Origin: Arbacia lixula | Lineage: Eukaryota > Echinodermata > Echinoidea > Arbacioida > Arbaciidae | DNA: 64,000 nt | Reading direction: 5' to 3' | NCBI GenBank assembly: GCA_963669155.1 | Contig: OZ022589.1 | Coordinates: 8,141,641-8,205,640 of the forward strand | Shown here: positions 12,398-25,900 of the stretch, one piece after another | How the letters are laid out: each line of letters opens with the position of its first letter | Position numbering within the stretch: position 1 is the stretch's first letter | Notes under the pieces: generated by a model | The model's input: the letters and a program-made list of their open reading frames with translations, nothing else | Database searches by the model: none | What the model was told of the DNA's origin: nothing | Translations under genes and position numbers: made by a program

Positions 12398-14968
12398 CTG
12401 CTCTCCTTTTCTTACACTATAAATACAACCTTTTTGCCATTATGTACTGTGTGTTGATTTGTGTGTCTCATTTGCGTGAATTTGATTGCATGTCAAAATC
12501 AATTTCAGAGTAAGCCCTCACACGCTGCTTTGTTTACAAATGTGAGATGAAATATGAGACACCATGTCACATTGCTGTGGTCATCCTAGAAAGAATGATT
12601 CAGGCTAAATGAACGTGGCAGAACGATGGAATTGCAAATCAACGATGGTAGTTTCCAGGTTAGATTCAGAGAGAGAGAGAGGGAAAGACAGAGAGATAGA
12701 GAGACAGAGATAGAAAGATAAATAGGGGAGATGGAGGAGGGAGATAGAGAGACCGAGACAGAGATGGGGGAAGGGAAAGATGGAGGGAGCTAGATAGATA
12801 GAGAGAGAGAGAAAGAGAGGGGGGGGGGGGTACGGAGAGGGGGAGAGAGAAAAGGAGAGAGAGAGAGAGGGACAGAGAGAGGGAGAGAGAGATGGGGGTA
12901 GAAATATAATGGGAGCAGAATAGAGACAGGTGAAGGGAGCGATAGAGAAAAGGAGGAGAGAATGATAGAGCAAGAGAAATAGGAAAGGAGGGAGGAAGGG
13001 AGGGGAGGAACAGTGGAAAAGGAGGTGAATATCTGGCCTACATCTCTCTGCCCCTCCATGCCCCCCTTGCCGTTTTTCCCCCCAAAAAAGAGTCTAGGGG
13101 CAGGTCAACCAGGCTATCTTGAATTTCTGGACATAAAAAGCTCCAGCACAAATTCAATCCTCAGAAACAACACCATAAAAGCTTGGTCCAAAGAAGCGCT
13201 ATTTTTATTCTGCTTTCATCGAAAAGAAAAAGCAAAAAAAAAAAGAGATTCTATTGAGTTTTGACCTCGTTCTCCTGAGCCAGATTTAAAGTGTAATCGT
13301 TCAGAGTGCATTTATTTCCTTTACAGTTTTTAAGGTGCAGTACCACAGTATATTTCCCAAGGTTTCATCTTGAAAAGAATCCTATGAAGTACCTCTTAAG
13401 GTCAGGCTTGACCCAGTGTAGTTTATCCGAGTATGGATGTACCAGCACATTTGTATAACTAATGCACACATGCATATGTACATGTACGTGAACATACATT
13501 TTCAGAAGGGTCTTATACAACCCCCTCAAAAATGTTCTGCAAGTCAGGTTGGAGTTCATATATCTTTAGGTGCTTCATTATCGTATTTAAATGTGGTATT
13601 AGAAGACAGCTTGAGCATTTATCTTTACGATGATGTATCGTTTGCAATGCTATGCTTGTGCAATCATGGAATGTGGAGACCTTCTTAATTTTGCAGCAAG
13701 GTCAAAAAAGAAATGTTCCCAAATTATGTCTTTTCTGTTTGTTTTGCACAGTATGGAATGAGTTTGAATGCTGTTAATGCACCTATACTTGAATGTTCAT
13801 TGTCATGTTGTCATGTCAACACTATTAAAAACACATGACATCTTCAAAAGAAATGGAGCCTTCTGAGTTGAAAACGATGCAATTTCGCAACATTTCATTT
13901 GTGACTTTTCCCTTTAGTCAGGAATACTGCACATTCCACAATTGTATAACCGTTGCAAATGGCATACCATTGTGAAGAGGAATAATTAAGCTTTCTAATG
14001 ATACCCTAGTCACGTATCATGCTAAAGAAGAAAGCGATATATTACCCCTCAAACTTGACTTGCAGAACTTTTTGAGGAGTTTAGAATGAGGAAACAGCTG
14101 CTACCATCTAGCATCACCTATGTGGGGAATAAAAGAAATTAAGAAGTGTGCTGGCTGACGCCTAACCCAATCATCATATATAACATATCTTCACAGTAAT
14201 TCAAGGTGTCTGAAGTGACCATAAGGCATATGTGAGATATGTGCTATACATACATACATCCATGCATGCAGCTTTAATTGTCTTCATATTTTGATCTTGT
14301 TATGCTAAATATTATGTGGCATATCTGGCAATAACTTTGCTTTACGGACTCCTGCCCACTCAATCATATTCGTCTACAAATTTATTTCAGTCATTCTGAT
14401 GGCTCAGGTTATTGGTATAAATTTAATGTCACTGACTTTGTTAACAATTCTATTGCTTCAACTGAGTAAAGAACAACAGAAGAAGGAAAAAAATATTTCA
14501 AAATTGTAAATGAGAATGAATAAAAATGTTAGTGTTATCATACTTGTGAATTGTCATTGTTGAGTCGAAGAAGACGGAGAGGAAGAGGTTGAAAACAGAA
14601 AAGACGGCTTTGGAAATATTGAGGAGATGACAGGCAGGAAGATACACGAATGCTGTGAAATTGCACTGAACAGGGAAAGATGGAAAACCATGATATCCAA
14701 CCTCTTTAAAGGGAAGGAACAGCAATAGATAGTAGATGAAAAACACAGACTAGAGCTTAGCACCAAGGCTACGACAGACTGCAGGGAGAAATGTGCTCTT
14801 CATGTAGAATGCTATTAATCCCTGCTGTGAGGAACAAGATCATCTGCCTGTGAAGAATGTCAGTGGCACTCATGGAATGTCATCTTCTGAGTTCAATCAC
14901 TGCCCTTTTCTACCCTCTCTATAGGCTGAAGCCTCATTTGTAATAATAATAATAGTAATAATAATAAC

Positions 14969-15028
<60 letters not shown>

Positions 15029-18000
15029 TATAATAATAATAATAATAATAATAACAATATGGGTATCTATGCGCGCTATACAACAGAAGTACCATCACGC
15101 TTACAATCTTCAAATTACACAATATAAATTAAAAGGAAAAGACAAAGTTTACTGAGAAAATACGGTATATTCTTCAGTGTTTCTTAAAACTTTCTAATGA
15201 TGAACACACTCTTACATTACATGTACGTGGGAGACTATTTCATATTTTGGGAACTGATATACTGAAACTTTTGTCACCAATTGATAGCACACTTCTCCAA
15301 ATTTTCAGGGGGCTATTATCTGACATTGAACATAGTGTTCATGCAGAAACATTAAAGGAAACCATGTCTTGGAGATGGGCATGAACAAAGTGTGAGAGAA
15401 TCTTGTACATATGCTTCTTCCCCCCCCCCCTTTCTGCTTTTCTTTTCCTATATCGATCTACCTATGTCTGTATCGCTATAGCATTCTCCTATTTTTTCTA
15501 TCCTTCCTTTTCTTTCTCTCTTTCTCTCTTTTGTATAATTATGCCACAGCATCTCTTTCCCTTTTCATATCATGCAAATTCTTGATCCATTCTCTTTGTT
15601 TTTGTCTTCTCCTTTGTGATATCATAATCTATTTTCTGTGGGTTACCAGGGAAAATGCTGATGCTATTGCGATCGTTTGCGTTAACATTCTAATATAACT
15701 GGAAATGCCCCATTCACCACTTAACATGCCCACAATCCACAAAGTGTTAAAGCGCCACGTGTGGTGATATTTTATAGTTATTTCTGATATCGAGAATTCT
15801 ACCATGAAATCCAAAGTCAAAAGTCAGTGCACCATGACAACTGCAGAGCAACACAGCAGGCGCAAACACAAACAGAATCGTTTCCTCCAGGAATTCATTC
15901 AGATGATTTGGTGTGTGTCTAATTCGACATTCACTTGAGCCCCCAAGGCTAGAAATGATCTGAGATTATTTGATGAAGCGTAAAATACACTAGCTTGATG
16001 AAGGTGTTCACGGATCAATTCAGGATCTTCTTCAAGACCTTGCACGAAACATTCACCTCTCAGACTTTAAAGGGATAGTCCACCCTGAAATTAACTTGGT
16101 TTTAATAACAGAGGAAACTGGACAGAAACATATAACTGAAGGTTCGATGAAAATCTGTCAAAGATAAAAACGTTACGATCTTTTGAAATGTTGATTTTGT
16201 GACATCATGTGCGAGATATGATGTGTGCTGTATGATTCCATAAATAGTTTTTTTTTAACATCACAATCAAGGCCATATTTATTCAGCCAGATTAATGCTA
16301 CACTATGATATCTTTTGTCTGCTCTATCGAGATATGATTCAAGATTACAAGGCTAAATCCAACATAACTTGGCATTTGAAAGGAATTGTCTGATTTTGTT
16401 TAATAGTCCCCAAATGTGGCCGTGCTCTCTCATGAAGTGTGTCATGTGGTACTAGAAGATGCAATTTGTATGTGTAGCACTGGTGTGAACGTGACTGTTT
16501 GTTAGCAAGGCCATGTGACTCAAGGCAGCAGACGAGACAGATCGCTAATGCACCAGTGATGGCTGGAATGTCCGAGGCATGCATGGAATGCTGGGATACT
16601 AGATGGAGCTGGGGTGAGATGAAAGCTGACCATCAATTTGTCTTCAGATAATCAGGAAGGTTTAAGGAATTATTTGTGGATAGGTTTAGTGTAATATCTC
16701 TTACATGAGAAGAATTCTAGATTTGAATGAGTGCAATCAGAAAATGATAGAACATGATTTTACAATAATACCTTTGTAAAACTACATGTATTATTTGTAG
16801 AATTATTTGTGTGTATAATCACAAAGTGTAAACAATACCATGACTGCTTAGCAGTGGCAACAGAGGAAATCCATAATCCTGTTTCCTTATTCTTATTTTG
16901 TCAAAAAAGTAGTATATGTAACATCAATTGAAAACTACTCTCAAACTGCACTAATATTTGCAAGATATAAACATTACCATTGACAACAAAAGCGAAGAAA
17001 TCAGAGATTTGAGGTGGGATCAAAGAACATTCATATTGCTGTGTAATGCAATATCGAATATGATATGAATAATAAAGAAGAAATTTAGAGGAGAAACAAT
17101 GACCTATTAGCAATGAGACAACTTAAGTAACTGAGACATTTAAAGAGCTCATACTGCTGTATGTCCCTTTAAAATGGAAGTTCATTCTTGTTAGAACTAA
17201 CCTTGGGGGCAATCAAATTTTACTGTAACTTCCATTTCCCATGGTGCATGTGCATGCACGACCCATTCACAATCTGCCTGTTCATTCACTCAACAATTAG
17301 CACGATCCTTGAGGCTCATCAGCAGATTTCAATCAATCCTCCCAGCTTTTTATCGGTTCCAGGCACTGCCACGCCACACACCCCTCTGGCACCGACAACC
17401 ACCAACCGCCAGACTGGCCTGCCTTGTTAGCTTCGCTTCAAGGCTGAATGAAGATTAATTTTTTTGAAAATGTTGATGTTCTCAAAATAATATGCATCAC
17501 TTTACCATGTGCATTTGATATATCATTAGACACATGTTTTGACACAGATAACTCAATGAAAAAGATTTATTCCTTCATCAAAATAAAAAAAAAGAGCAAT
17601 TTATGGAATCATACAGCACACAACATATGGGGAAAGCACCTCGCACGTCACAAGATTAACATTTTAAAAAATCATAATTTTCTTATCCTTCAACAGATTT
17701 TCATCAAACCTTCACTAGTATGTTCTTTCATGTTTTTGCTTTCATCAAAACCACCTTAATGCAAGGATGGACTACCCCTTTAACTTGTATATATTTTACA
17801 AGTGACCACCTATTGATACACACTGCTTCTCTGGTGCCTTTGAGATGGCCTTTATAGACAGGTCTGACTATAAATATTTTTTATCATGCATTCACTAAAC
17901 TGAAATAAACTACAAATGTGCATGCTTTTATGTGACAATATAGTAGGTATTGTATGGTATTGTATTGTATTGTATTGTATTGTATTGAAAGGAATTGTAT

Positions 18001-21000
18001 TGTATTGTATTGTATTGTATTGTATTATATTGTATTGTATTGTATTGTAATGAATTGTATCATATTGTATTGTAATGTATTGTAATGAATTGTATTTTAT
18101 TGTATTGGGTAAATCGAACGATGACATAAATTCCTTTCCCTGATGTAGTAAAATCATGTGTTTTTTAATGCATATAAGTGGTTTAAAATGCAAAAGTGAT
18201 ACCTATCTAACTAGATAAAGCCTAATCATTTTGTTCCTGGGCAAACTTTCAAGTGAATTCAGGTAATCTGTCATTGACCCATACACACACATAGTTATGT
18301 TTAAATCTCTGAGTGTAATACGCATTACTGATGAAATCAATCGATATGAATGCAGAACATGTATTCTATTTACTATAGCAGAGAATTCCACAGTACTTAC
18401 AACAAATTAAAACATGTCTCAGTCTGGAAGGGAGGCCAATTGTTTGTTCGGTATACTGTTCCACCACATCACCAGTTTGGGATTAATTCTTTTCCCCAAA
18501 CCCCCGCTTACTCACAACCAAATCTTAATTAAAATCCCTTGTTTATTTTTAGTTGCCAGCGACAGACATGTCACAAAAGTCTCCAGCTCCAATTTCCTTT
18601 TTTTTTAAAGTGTGATAATAGGAATAATTGCACCATTACGAGACAACTTAGTATTTTACGTACTGACTGGTCTAATCATATGACTGAACATGAACGCTGT
18701 AATGCTCGCAGTGTGCCTCTTAAAAAGCCCAAAGCCGTGAGAGATTAGCATTTTCAAAATCTTCCATGTGGTCCACTTATTTCCTCTCATGCTAATCTAC
18801 AGTCCATATGGTACTAGAGTTTGACTTCATTCAAAAATAGGTCTTCATTTTGGGGGGCATGTCACTAGCTCCTTACATAATATTTTCTCAGGTATGATAC
18901 ATACTGTATACTCGTTATTTTTCTTATGTGATTTAATTTATTTTTGAAAATTGTCATCACTGTTTGTTTACAATTAAATATGAAAATGTTGGAATGAAGG
19001 TTGTGGCACAGGTGTAAGGGGTATAACTGGAAGGATTTTCATAATTTGTTAACATTTTAAAAGGAAAATGTTGGAATGAAGGACGTGGCACTGGTGTTAG
19101 TGGTAGAACAGAAAGGATGGGGTAATGGAAACTCACCGTAATGCCTTGAACCTTTCTGTGATATCTAGTTCCATCTCTTCGGTCTGGTAGGGAACGAATC
19201 TGAACTCAGACACCAGTTCTGGCCCATGCTCCTCCTCATCATAGTCTCCTAATTCAGCTGCATAAACAAAATAATATTAAAAGTACACGAGCGTCAGTAT
19301 CAATGGGGAAAAGAGGCTTTGCGAAAGGGCTGTTGACCTGTACACATCACTCATATGCATTACGTTCTCATCGGACTGGCAACATACAAGATTGGACTTC
19401 AAGAATTTAACCAAAGCAACACTATGGTTCGGTCGGATGGCTATGCTGCAATTCAAGATTCAACTTTATTTGAATGCTCGCAATGCTCACACACACGTAG
19501 CATATCAAAGATTGCTGCCGATATCGTACGCTGCGAGATCGATACTACGTGTTAAGATTTCAATGGGCTGACAGAACTCTAAAATATGTATGTAACTTAT
19601 AAAACCACTTATATCATAACAAGTTTAATTTCAAGCTTTGCATTAAAACAGCTTTCAATAATCAAGATTAAAACCTGTTTGAGATTGGCAATGCATTGGA
19701 AGTACAGCAATTAGTGCAACATAATAAAAATTATTCCATTTGATACTAGTAGCACATTCTCTATACGCAAAAAATTAATGCTCTTGAACTGTTTTAAATG
19801 ATATAAATTGGCAATTTGAGGGAGGAGTACGGATGGCAAACTTACACTGTAAGTGCAGGGCACACAATTCCACTGCTGTTTCATATGGCACATCCAACCT
19901 GCCTGACCTGATGTCTTCTTTGAGTTGCAAGAAGAAAAGATATCTGAGAAGAAAAAAACACACAAAATGGTCAAACATTTAGACAGATTATACTGATAAG
20001 TTCATTTTTGCTTTGTACATGTAACATGATGTCAGCTGATTCAATTAATTCATTTTCTGTGTATTCAAACAGTAAATTATAGGGTGATCATTTAGAATGA
20101 GTGTGCAGGATAAGAATGTGAATGCTTATTCAAGAAAAATGTCATTAAACATACCTTTGGAGATCTACACTTTCCATCGTCCTATTATTTTTGGACACAA
20201 AATAGTGCCTTGTAAAGTTTATAGTAAAGGTAACTTTGATAAATCATTCTTCTTGTAGTGAGGCATGTGCCAATGAGGTTTGAACCTAACATACCTTGTG
20301 AATTCTTCGTGGAGGTTGTTGGGTTCTGATGAGTAGAATTTCACTCTGAAACGGAGGGTGTAGGGTGGCCCAACTGTCGGAGATTAAATCAAGCAACCAT
20401 TAAGAAAAATATGTTGAAATCCTTAATCCTTGAGATATAGATTACATGTTAAGGTTACATGCAACAAGGAAAGTCTGCACTATCTAGTAAGGGAAATGTC
20501 AATATCTATATTCCACATACTAAGAATGTTGCTATATGATTGGTCAAGAGTTGATCATGTAATAAAGCATAGTTTTGCCCATCTGATAACCTGAGAAGAA
20601 AAGTTTGTTACACTCTAGGTGATAGTACTTTTTGGTTTCGCTGATCTCTTCACTCCTCACAGTCCTAACGCGTGATCAATATTTTGAATACATGCAAAAT
20701 AAAAGTGTGTTACACTCGGACTATCAATTGACCTACATGTACTAATGCGTCCTAACGCGCTTCCTATACGCGTGTTCCCCATGGCAGCAGCGCGGGGTTA
20801 GGTAGAGAAGTAAACATTACTTTTGTATGTCAATTTGTTATTTTTGGTAAAGATAGTTGGTTTCAGATGTGGAATATAAAGCAAAAAATCAACTTTTGGT
20901 TTCAGGCAATGAGACGAACTATCACTTCCTCAGCAATCTGAATGTATACGCTATCTTTCCTTTGCTGCGCTTCGGAAAGATAGCTACATCCAGATCGCCT

Positions 21001-22868
21001 CGGATGTGATAGTTCTTCCTATAACCTTGACCAACGTTGATTATTTGCTTACTAACACTAGTTGGTATCTAATACCTGTAGTACTTTCTCAAGTAGCATT
21101 TTCTGTACAATATGCTATACATATGTAAGCCATACATTTTATTCAGATGGCTTGCTACAACATATTGAGAAGCACAATAAAATGTTTGTAAATATTAAAC
21201 AGGGAAAGGAATCCGTACGAGAAATAATAAAACAATGATTGTAAAAACAGTCAAACTTTAATAGCCAATAGTATACAGTCACTGTGAGACACAATAAAAT
21301 GTTTCTACCTGTATACCATTATTAAAAAAGGGAAAGAAAAGGATAAAAATAAAAAACAATTAATCATAGTAAAACACTCAAAAATGTACTTACTGTGTAC
21401 TTGCTTCTTTATTGTTTTTGATGGATCTAACCAGTGCTGTAACAAGAATGAAAGAAAAAACACCAGAAATAAATTGCTGGCATGACACACCAGTAGAATT
21501 TTACTTTAAACATAACAAACATGAACAACAGAATACACAGCCATGTTAAATTTATGTTCTGCCAGAATGGTTAACACTGAAAAATAAATAAAAGGATTTA
21601 AAAGAATACATATGAAATTTATAACACCAAAATAAATAGAGAGAAGGGAGGAGAGGAGTGGCTCAGAGAGAAAATGAAGTGAAAGACAATGAAATAGAAT
21701 AGCACAAAGGAATAGAGAGAAAGATATCAATATAATAGGTAATGGATTCAGGACCATTGCATTAAATGTGGTTTCTACAAGCCATTTATTCTGTTCCATG
21801 CATCACGCAATCAAAATGAAACTGTCAATCTTTTGAAATACAGAACAGTTTTAGTGCATGTATGCACAAGAATTAAATAAACAATGAAAGCTTTCCAAGA
21901 AATTGATACCAGGGAGAGCAGCATAGGTCCATGGATATCATAACATTTTGACACAAAATGTGTGAGAGATCTGTCAGTTAAGCCCTATTTACACAAGGGA
22001 AACTAAACAATGTTCCTTCAGGAAATTGTAAATATCTATTTGTTTTTATATAAAAATGCCCTTCAGAGAGAAAAAAACAATGAGCCTTGTTTCATTTGAC
22101 AATTGCGGAGAGATTCACGGTTGCCAAGCTATGTAAATATTGTTCCATGTTTCAAATAATATATAAATGGGAGAGGCTCACGGTAAGCACAGTCAGTGCA
22201 TGCATAATATCGCATGAAATGAACATTGTAAAGGCATTTGGGCCATCCCATAACCTACAAAAATAGTACCGTAGACTTTCCAGACTTCTTTCAGATAAGC
22301 TCAAGAATATTTTCATGAAAAATGAATATTACTGTTTTATGGAAACCAAATTATTTACATGTAAACCAAACAGTCAGCACAATACATGAACACATATTGT
22401 GCATTACACAACTCAGCGAATGCTTGTGAAACAATGCTTCTTGTGCTTGGCTGTGGTGCATATAATTTTGAGGTTCTTGTGACACAAAGGCCCATGGTGG
22501 TACAGTATGGGCAGTCAAGGAAATAAACAAACCAGGGTTGTCCCTGAAGTACATAATACCATTATCAAGTTGACAATCTTGACACTGATGTTTCGAGGAA
22601 AGGAAAATGGAGGGGGTGGGAAGCATTTCCAAGAAAACAGAACAAAGTATAAATTGTACTGCTTTTTGCACCCCCCCCCCCCCCGCAAAAAAAAAAAAAA
22701 CAGAAAGTAAGAGGAAAGTTCTAACAAGAATGAAATAAGTAGAATAAATGAAGGATGAAGAAATACATGAAGAAGGGGGGTAGAGGAACAAAAAATACAA
22801 AAACAAGGAAATGTATAATATTGAAGGGGAGGAAGAAGAAAAGAAAGAAGAAGAAGAAGAAGAAGAAG

Positions 22869-22900
<32 letters not shown>

Positions 22901-22903
22901 GAA

Positions 22904-22947
<44 letters not shown>

Positions 22948-25900
22948 TGATGAACACTGAGATGAAGAAGAAGAAAATGAAGAAGAATAAGAAGATGAAG
23001 AAGAAGAAAAGAAGAAGAAAAAAGGGAAGGAATAGTGTAGAAAAAGAAGACAAAGAAAGGAGAAGATGAACAATGAGATGAAGAAGAAGAAAATGAAGAA
23101 GAAGAAGAAGAGGAAGAAGAAGAAAAACGTGAAGAAGTGTAGAAAGAAGAAGAAGAAGAAGAAGAAGAAGAAGAAGAAGAAGAAGAAGAAGAAGAAGAAA
23201 GAAGAAGAAGAAGAAGAAGAAGAAGAAGAAGAAGAAGAAGAAGAAGAAGAAGAAGAAGAAGAAAGAGGAAGAAGAAGAAGAAGAAGAAGAAGAAGGAGAA
23301 GGAGGAGGAGGAGGAGGAGAAGAAGAAAAAGAAGAAATAAGAGCAAAATACGGAATGAGAACATAGAAACAACCATGTACACACATCACACACAGATGTG
23401 TATTCACCCCTTGAAATCTCCATACAGTGCATGTTGCATACAAGATCTGACCCATCTCATCCACAAACAGTACGTTACCCATCAGTCAACGGAACAATCA
23501 TCATTATTCATACACCTCTTTTCACTTCTGAGCTCACATAAGAAAGTAATTCTCTCCTAACGTTCCCCCCATGAACCCTCTCCCTATGGGCGCCACCTTT
23601 GCTTCACATGGTGAGAGCTGCACTTCCCCCTCTGGATGTGACCTTGACACGACCTTTGACCCCTGAAAGGTCACAAGTATCATCAGCTGATCTACTGTAT
23701 AGAATCCAGCCAAAGGGCAGTCAGTATATTTGATGTGATAATGCCAATACAATGGAGCCTTGTCAGGGCACAATATACACAGATACATGTACACTGTGAG
23801 CAGAAATCACCAGGGACCCCGTTTCATAAAGAGTTGCCCTTGGTCTGAATCTATCACAAGTCCAATTCCCCACAATATCTAACACATGTTCATAGTTACC
23901 GTTCATATCAATCGCAAGTGAACTTGCAATCACTCACAATTCTTTACAAGATAGGGCCTTAATCGATAAGTGTATGATTATGTGGGTTATGCGAGTAAAA
24001 ATGTAGGGCCCTGTTTTCTAACGGATGAAAAATCATGACTTTTTAAAAGCGATTTTTCATTTTAAAGTGTAAATGGGCTTATTGATGTGATGCTTACCTG
24101 CACTTGTTGTGCGTCCATGTAGCTGAGGCCAAAGTAGTCCTTCTCCAAGACGTCTAAGGAGTAGAAGACTTGATCATACAGCTCCTTGGCCTTGGCATGT
24201 TTCTACAGAGATGTGAAGACAAGGACAGAATGCAAGGTCTGTTACAGTAGAACAATGGCAGATAAAGACAGGCCATTTACACATACAAAGTTTAAAAAGT
24301 GTGTCCCATTTGTAAAAGTCATGATACTCAATAACATATGAAATTTTCCCGATATAGGTTCTCACACCTTATCAGGAAAAGTAAACAACCACCCTTGTTT
24401 ACATTTGAAATGAAGTGACTGTACAGTCTACGGTCATGATCGCATTGCCCCCGTCAGAGCGCAATGCTTTGAGCTGCGGGCATTGCATACATTGACTGCA
24501 TGCCCTGTGGTACGAACCATAGCGTACATCGGTCACTAGTACAGTACACTGAAAAAGTCGGTGACAGATTTGAGAAGAGCATCGGTCATCGTGAAGAGTC
24601 ATTATCTCACAATGTCTTGAATTGGACCACAGCATGATGTACATACCATACTACATGTTTATTAAATCATAATACAGACGAATACACTATACATGTCTAC
24701 ATACAATGCATTGGAGCTTATACAATCACAAGTTTTACAGAAAATGGCTGGCTAAAGATTAAAATCTGATCATTGATGTATCAGCCTACCACCAGATTAG
24801 TTGACAAATAAATTCTTTGTACTCTTTATTTGATCAAGCACACAATGTGAACATGAATGTACAGTACAGTGCAGATCAAAGTACAAGACCATTAACACAG
24901 AGTACATGTAAATTACTGCCAATGCTATACTGCAAAAAGTGTACTTCATGTACATTATATGAATACACATTAGTGTAAATGTCTCTACCATTTCATGAAA
25001 GATCTAAAGCTCTCTTCTCATGATTCATGTAACCTTCAAGCTTTTGTCAGACGTAACCCCACCCACGTTACGTTACCCTATAGAATGCACAAAAATACTG
25101 GTCTGCAAGTGGATGAATGTCAGTGTGATGACAGTGTAATTAATGCACAGATGAGTGATTGATTTTTTTACACTCTGCATTCATGCACCACCATGTGTAC
25201 GTGCGTGTCTGAGTCAGCACAGACGATGTATCATGCGACAGTTTTCATACACTGTAAATGTCCAATTGCAAGTATATGTACACGATGTATGTGTAATGCA
25301 TACTACATGTATGTATCCTTGAAATTGATTTGATTTCTACCCAAGTGAGTGTTTTTTTATTGCGCAGAGGTTTAGAGTAATAATTCAGCCCTTGAAATGT
25401 AAAAAAAAAGGTAGGAAAAAGAACATCGCCTGTAGACATTACAGAAAAGCCCCTGTGAAATCACAATTTAAAAAAAAAAATGTTTGAAAAGTACTTAACA
25501 TCACACTCCTAATTAGGATGTTTCAAAACAATATCTTTTGCTGTATTGGAGGGGGGGGGGGATGTCAAGTAACTTTTAACAAAAACAATCGTATTTCTTT
25601 GCTGCTAGTCTAAAAATGAAAGTTGTTCTCATTTATGTTTTGAAGACACCATGGCACATTCCATAATGTGCAAGTCATCTGATCACTCTGCAGGGTATAG
25701 ACATACACACACATCAATCAGTGGCAGGCAATTTGATAACATCCGCAAACTTGGCAGCTCCTTCTACATGTACGCCAAGGACATCAACCAATCCTTGTAC
25801 ATGTACTTTCTACTAACATTCCACAATTTTAAAGGGATATTCTACCCTGAAATTAAGTTGGTTTCAATGGAAATAGAAACACTGAAGAAACATACATGAA

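Larger units (their letters stand above)
6931..19136 (-). other. FERM-gene intron 6 (12.2 kb), repeat-rich, no gene seen
   Basis: This lies between exons 6 and 7 of the minus-strand FERM gene. It holds long pyrimidine and purine microsatellites, a TTAGCCCCGTACTAT-rich foldback element, a TAA array, a TGTAT array and two family-A MITE fragments, listed separately. The open frames here are simple-sequence Ser/Leu runs and have no family resemblance. Between these elements, for example 6931-9490, 11050-12190, 13030-14930, 15130-16070 and 18110-19136, I see ordinary AT-rich intron sequence. Confidence 0.75.

Noticed and set aside
17946..18107. Regular short repeats resembling an array of spaced repeats (CRISPR-like)
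   Set aside because: Pure TGTAT microsatellite without spacers, in eukaryotic DNA.
22351..23560. Very long poly-Ser/poly-Leu/Lys-Glu reading frames (up to 343 codons)
   Set aside because: They are translations of the GAA/TTC array in all frames, with no conserved flanks.
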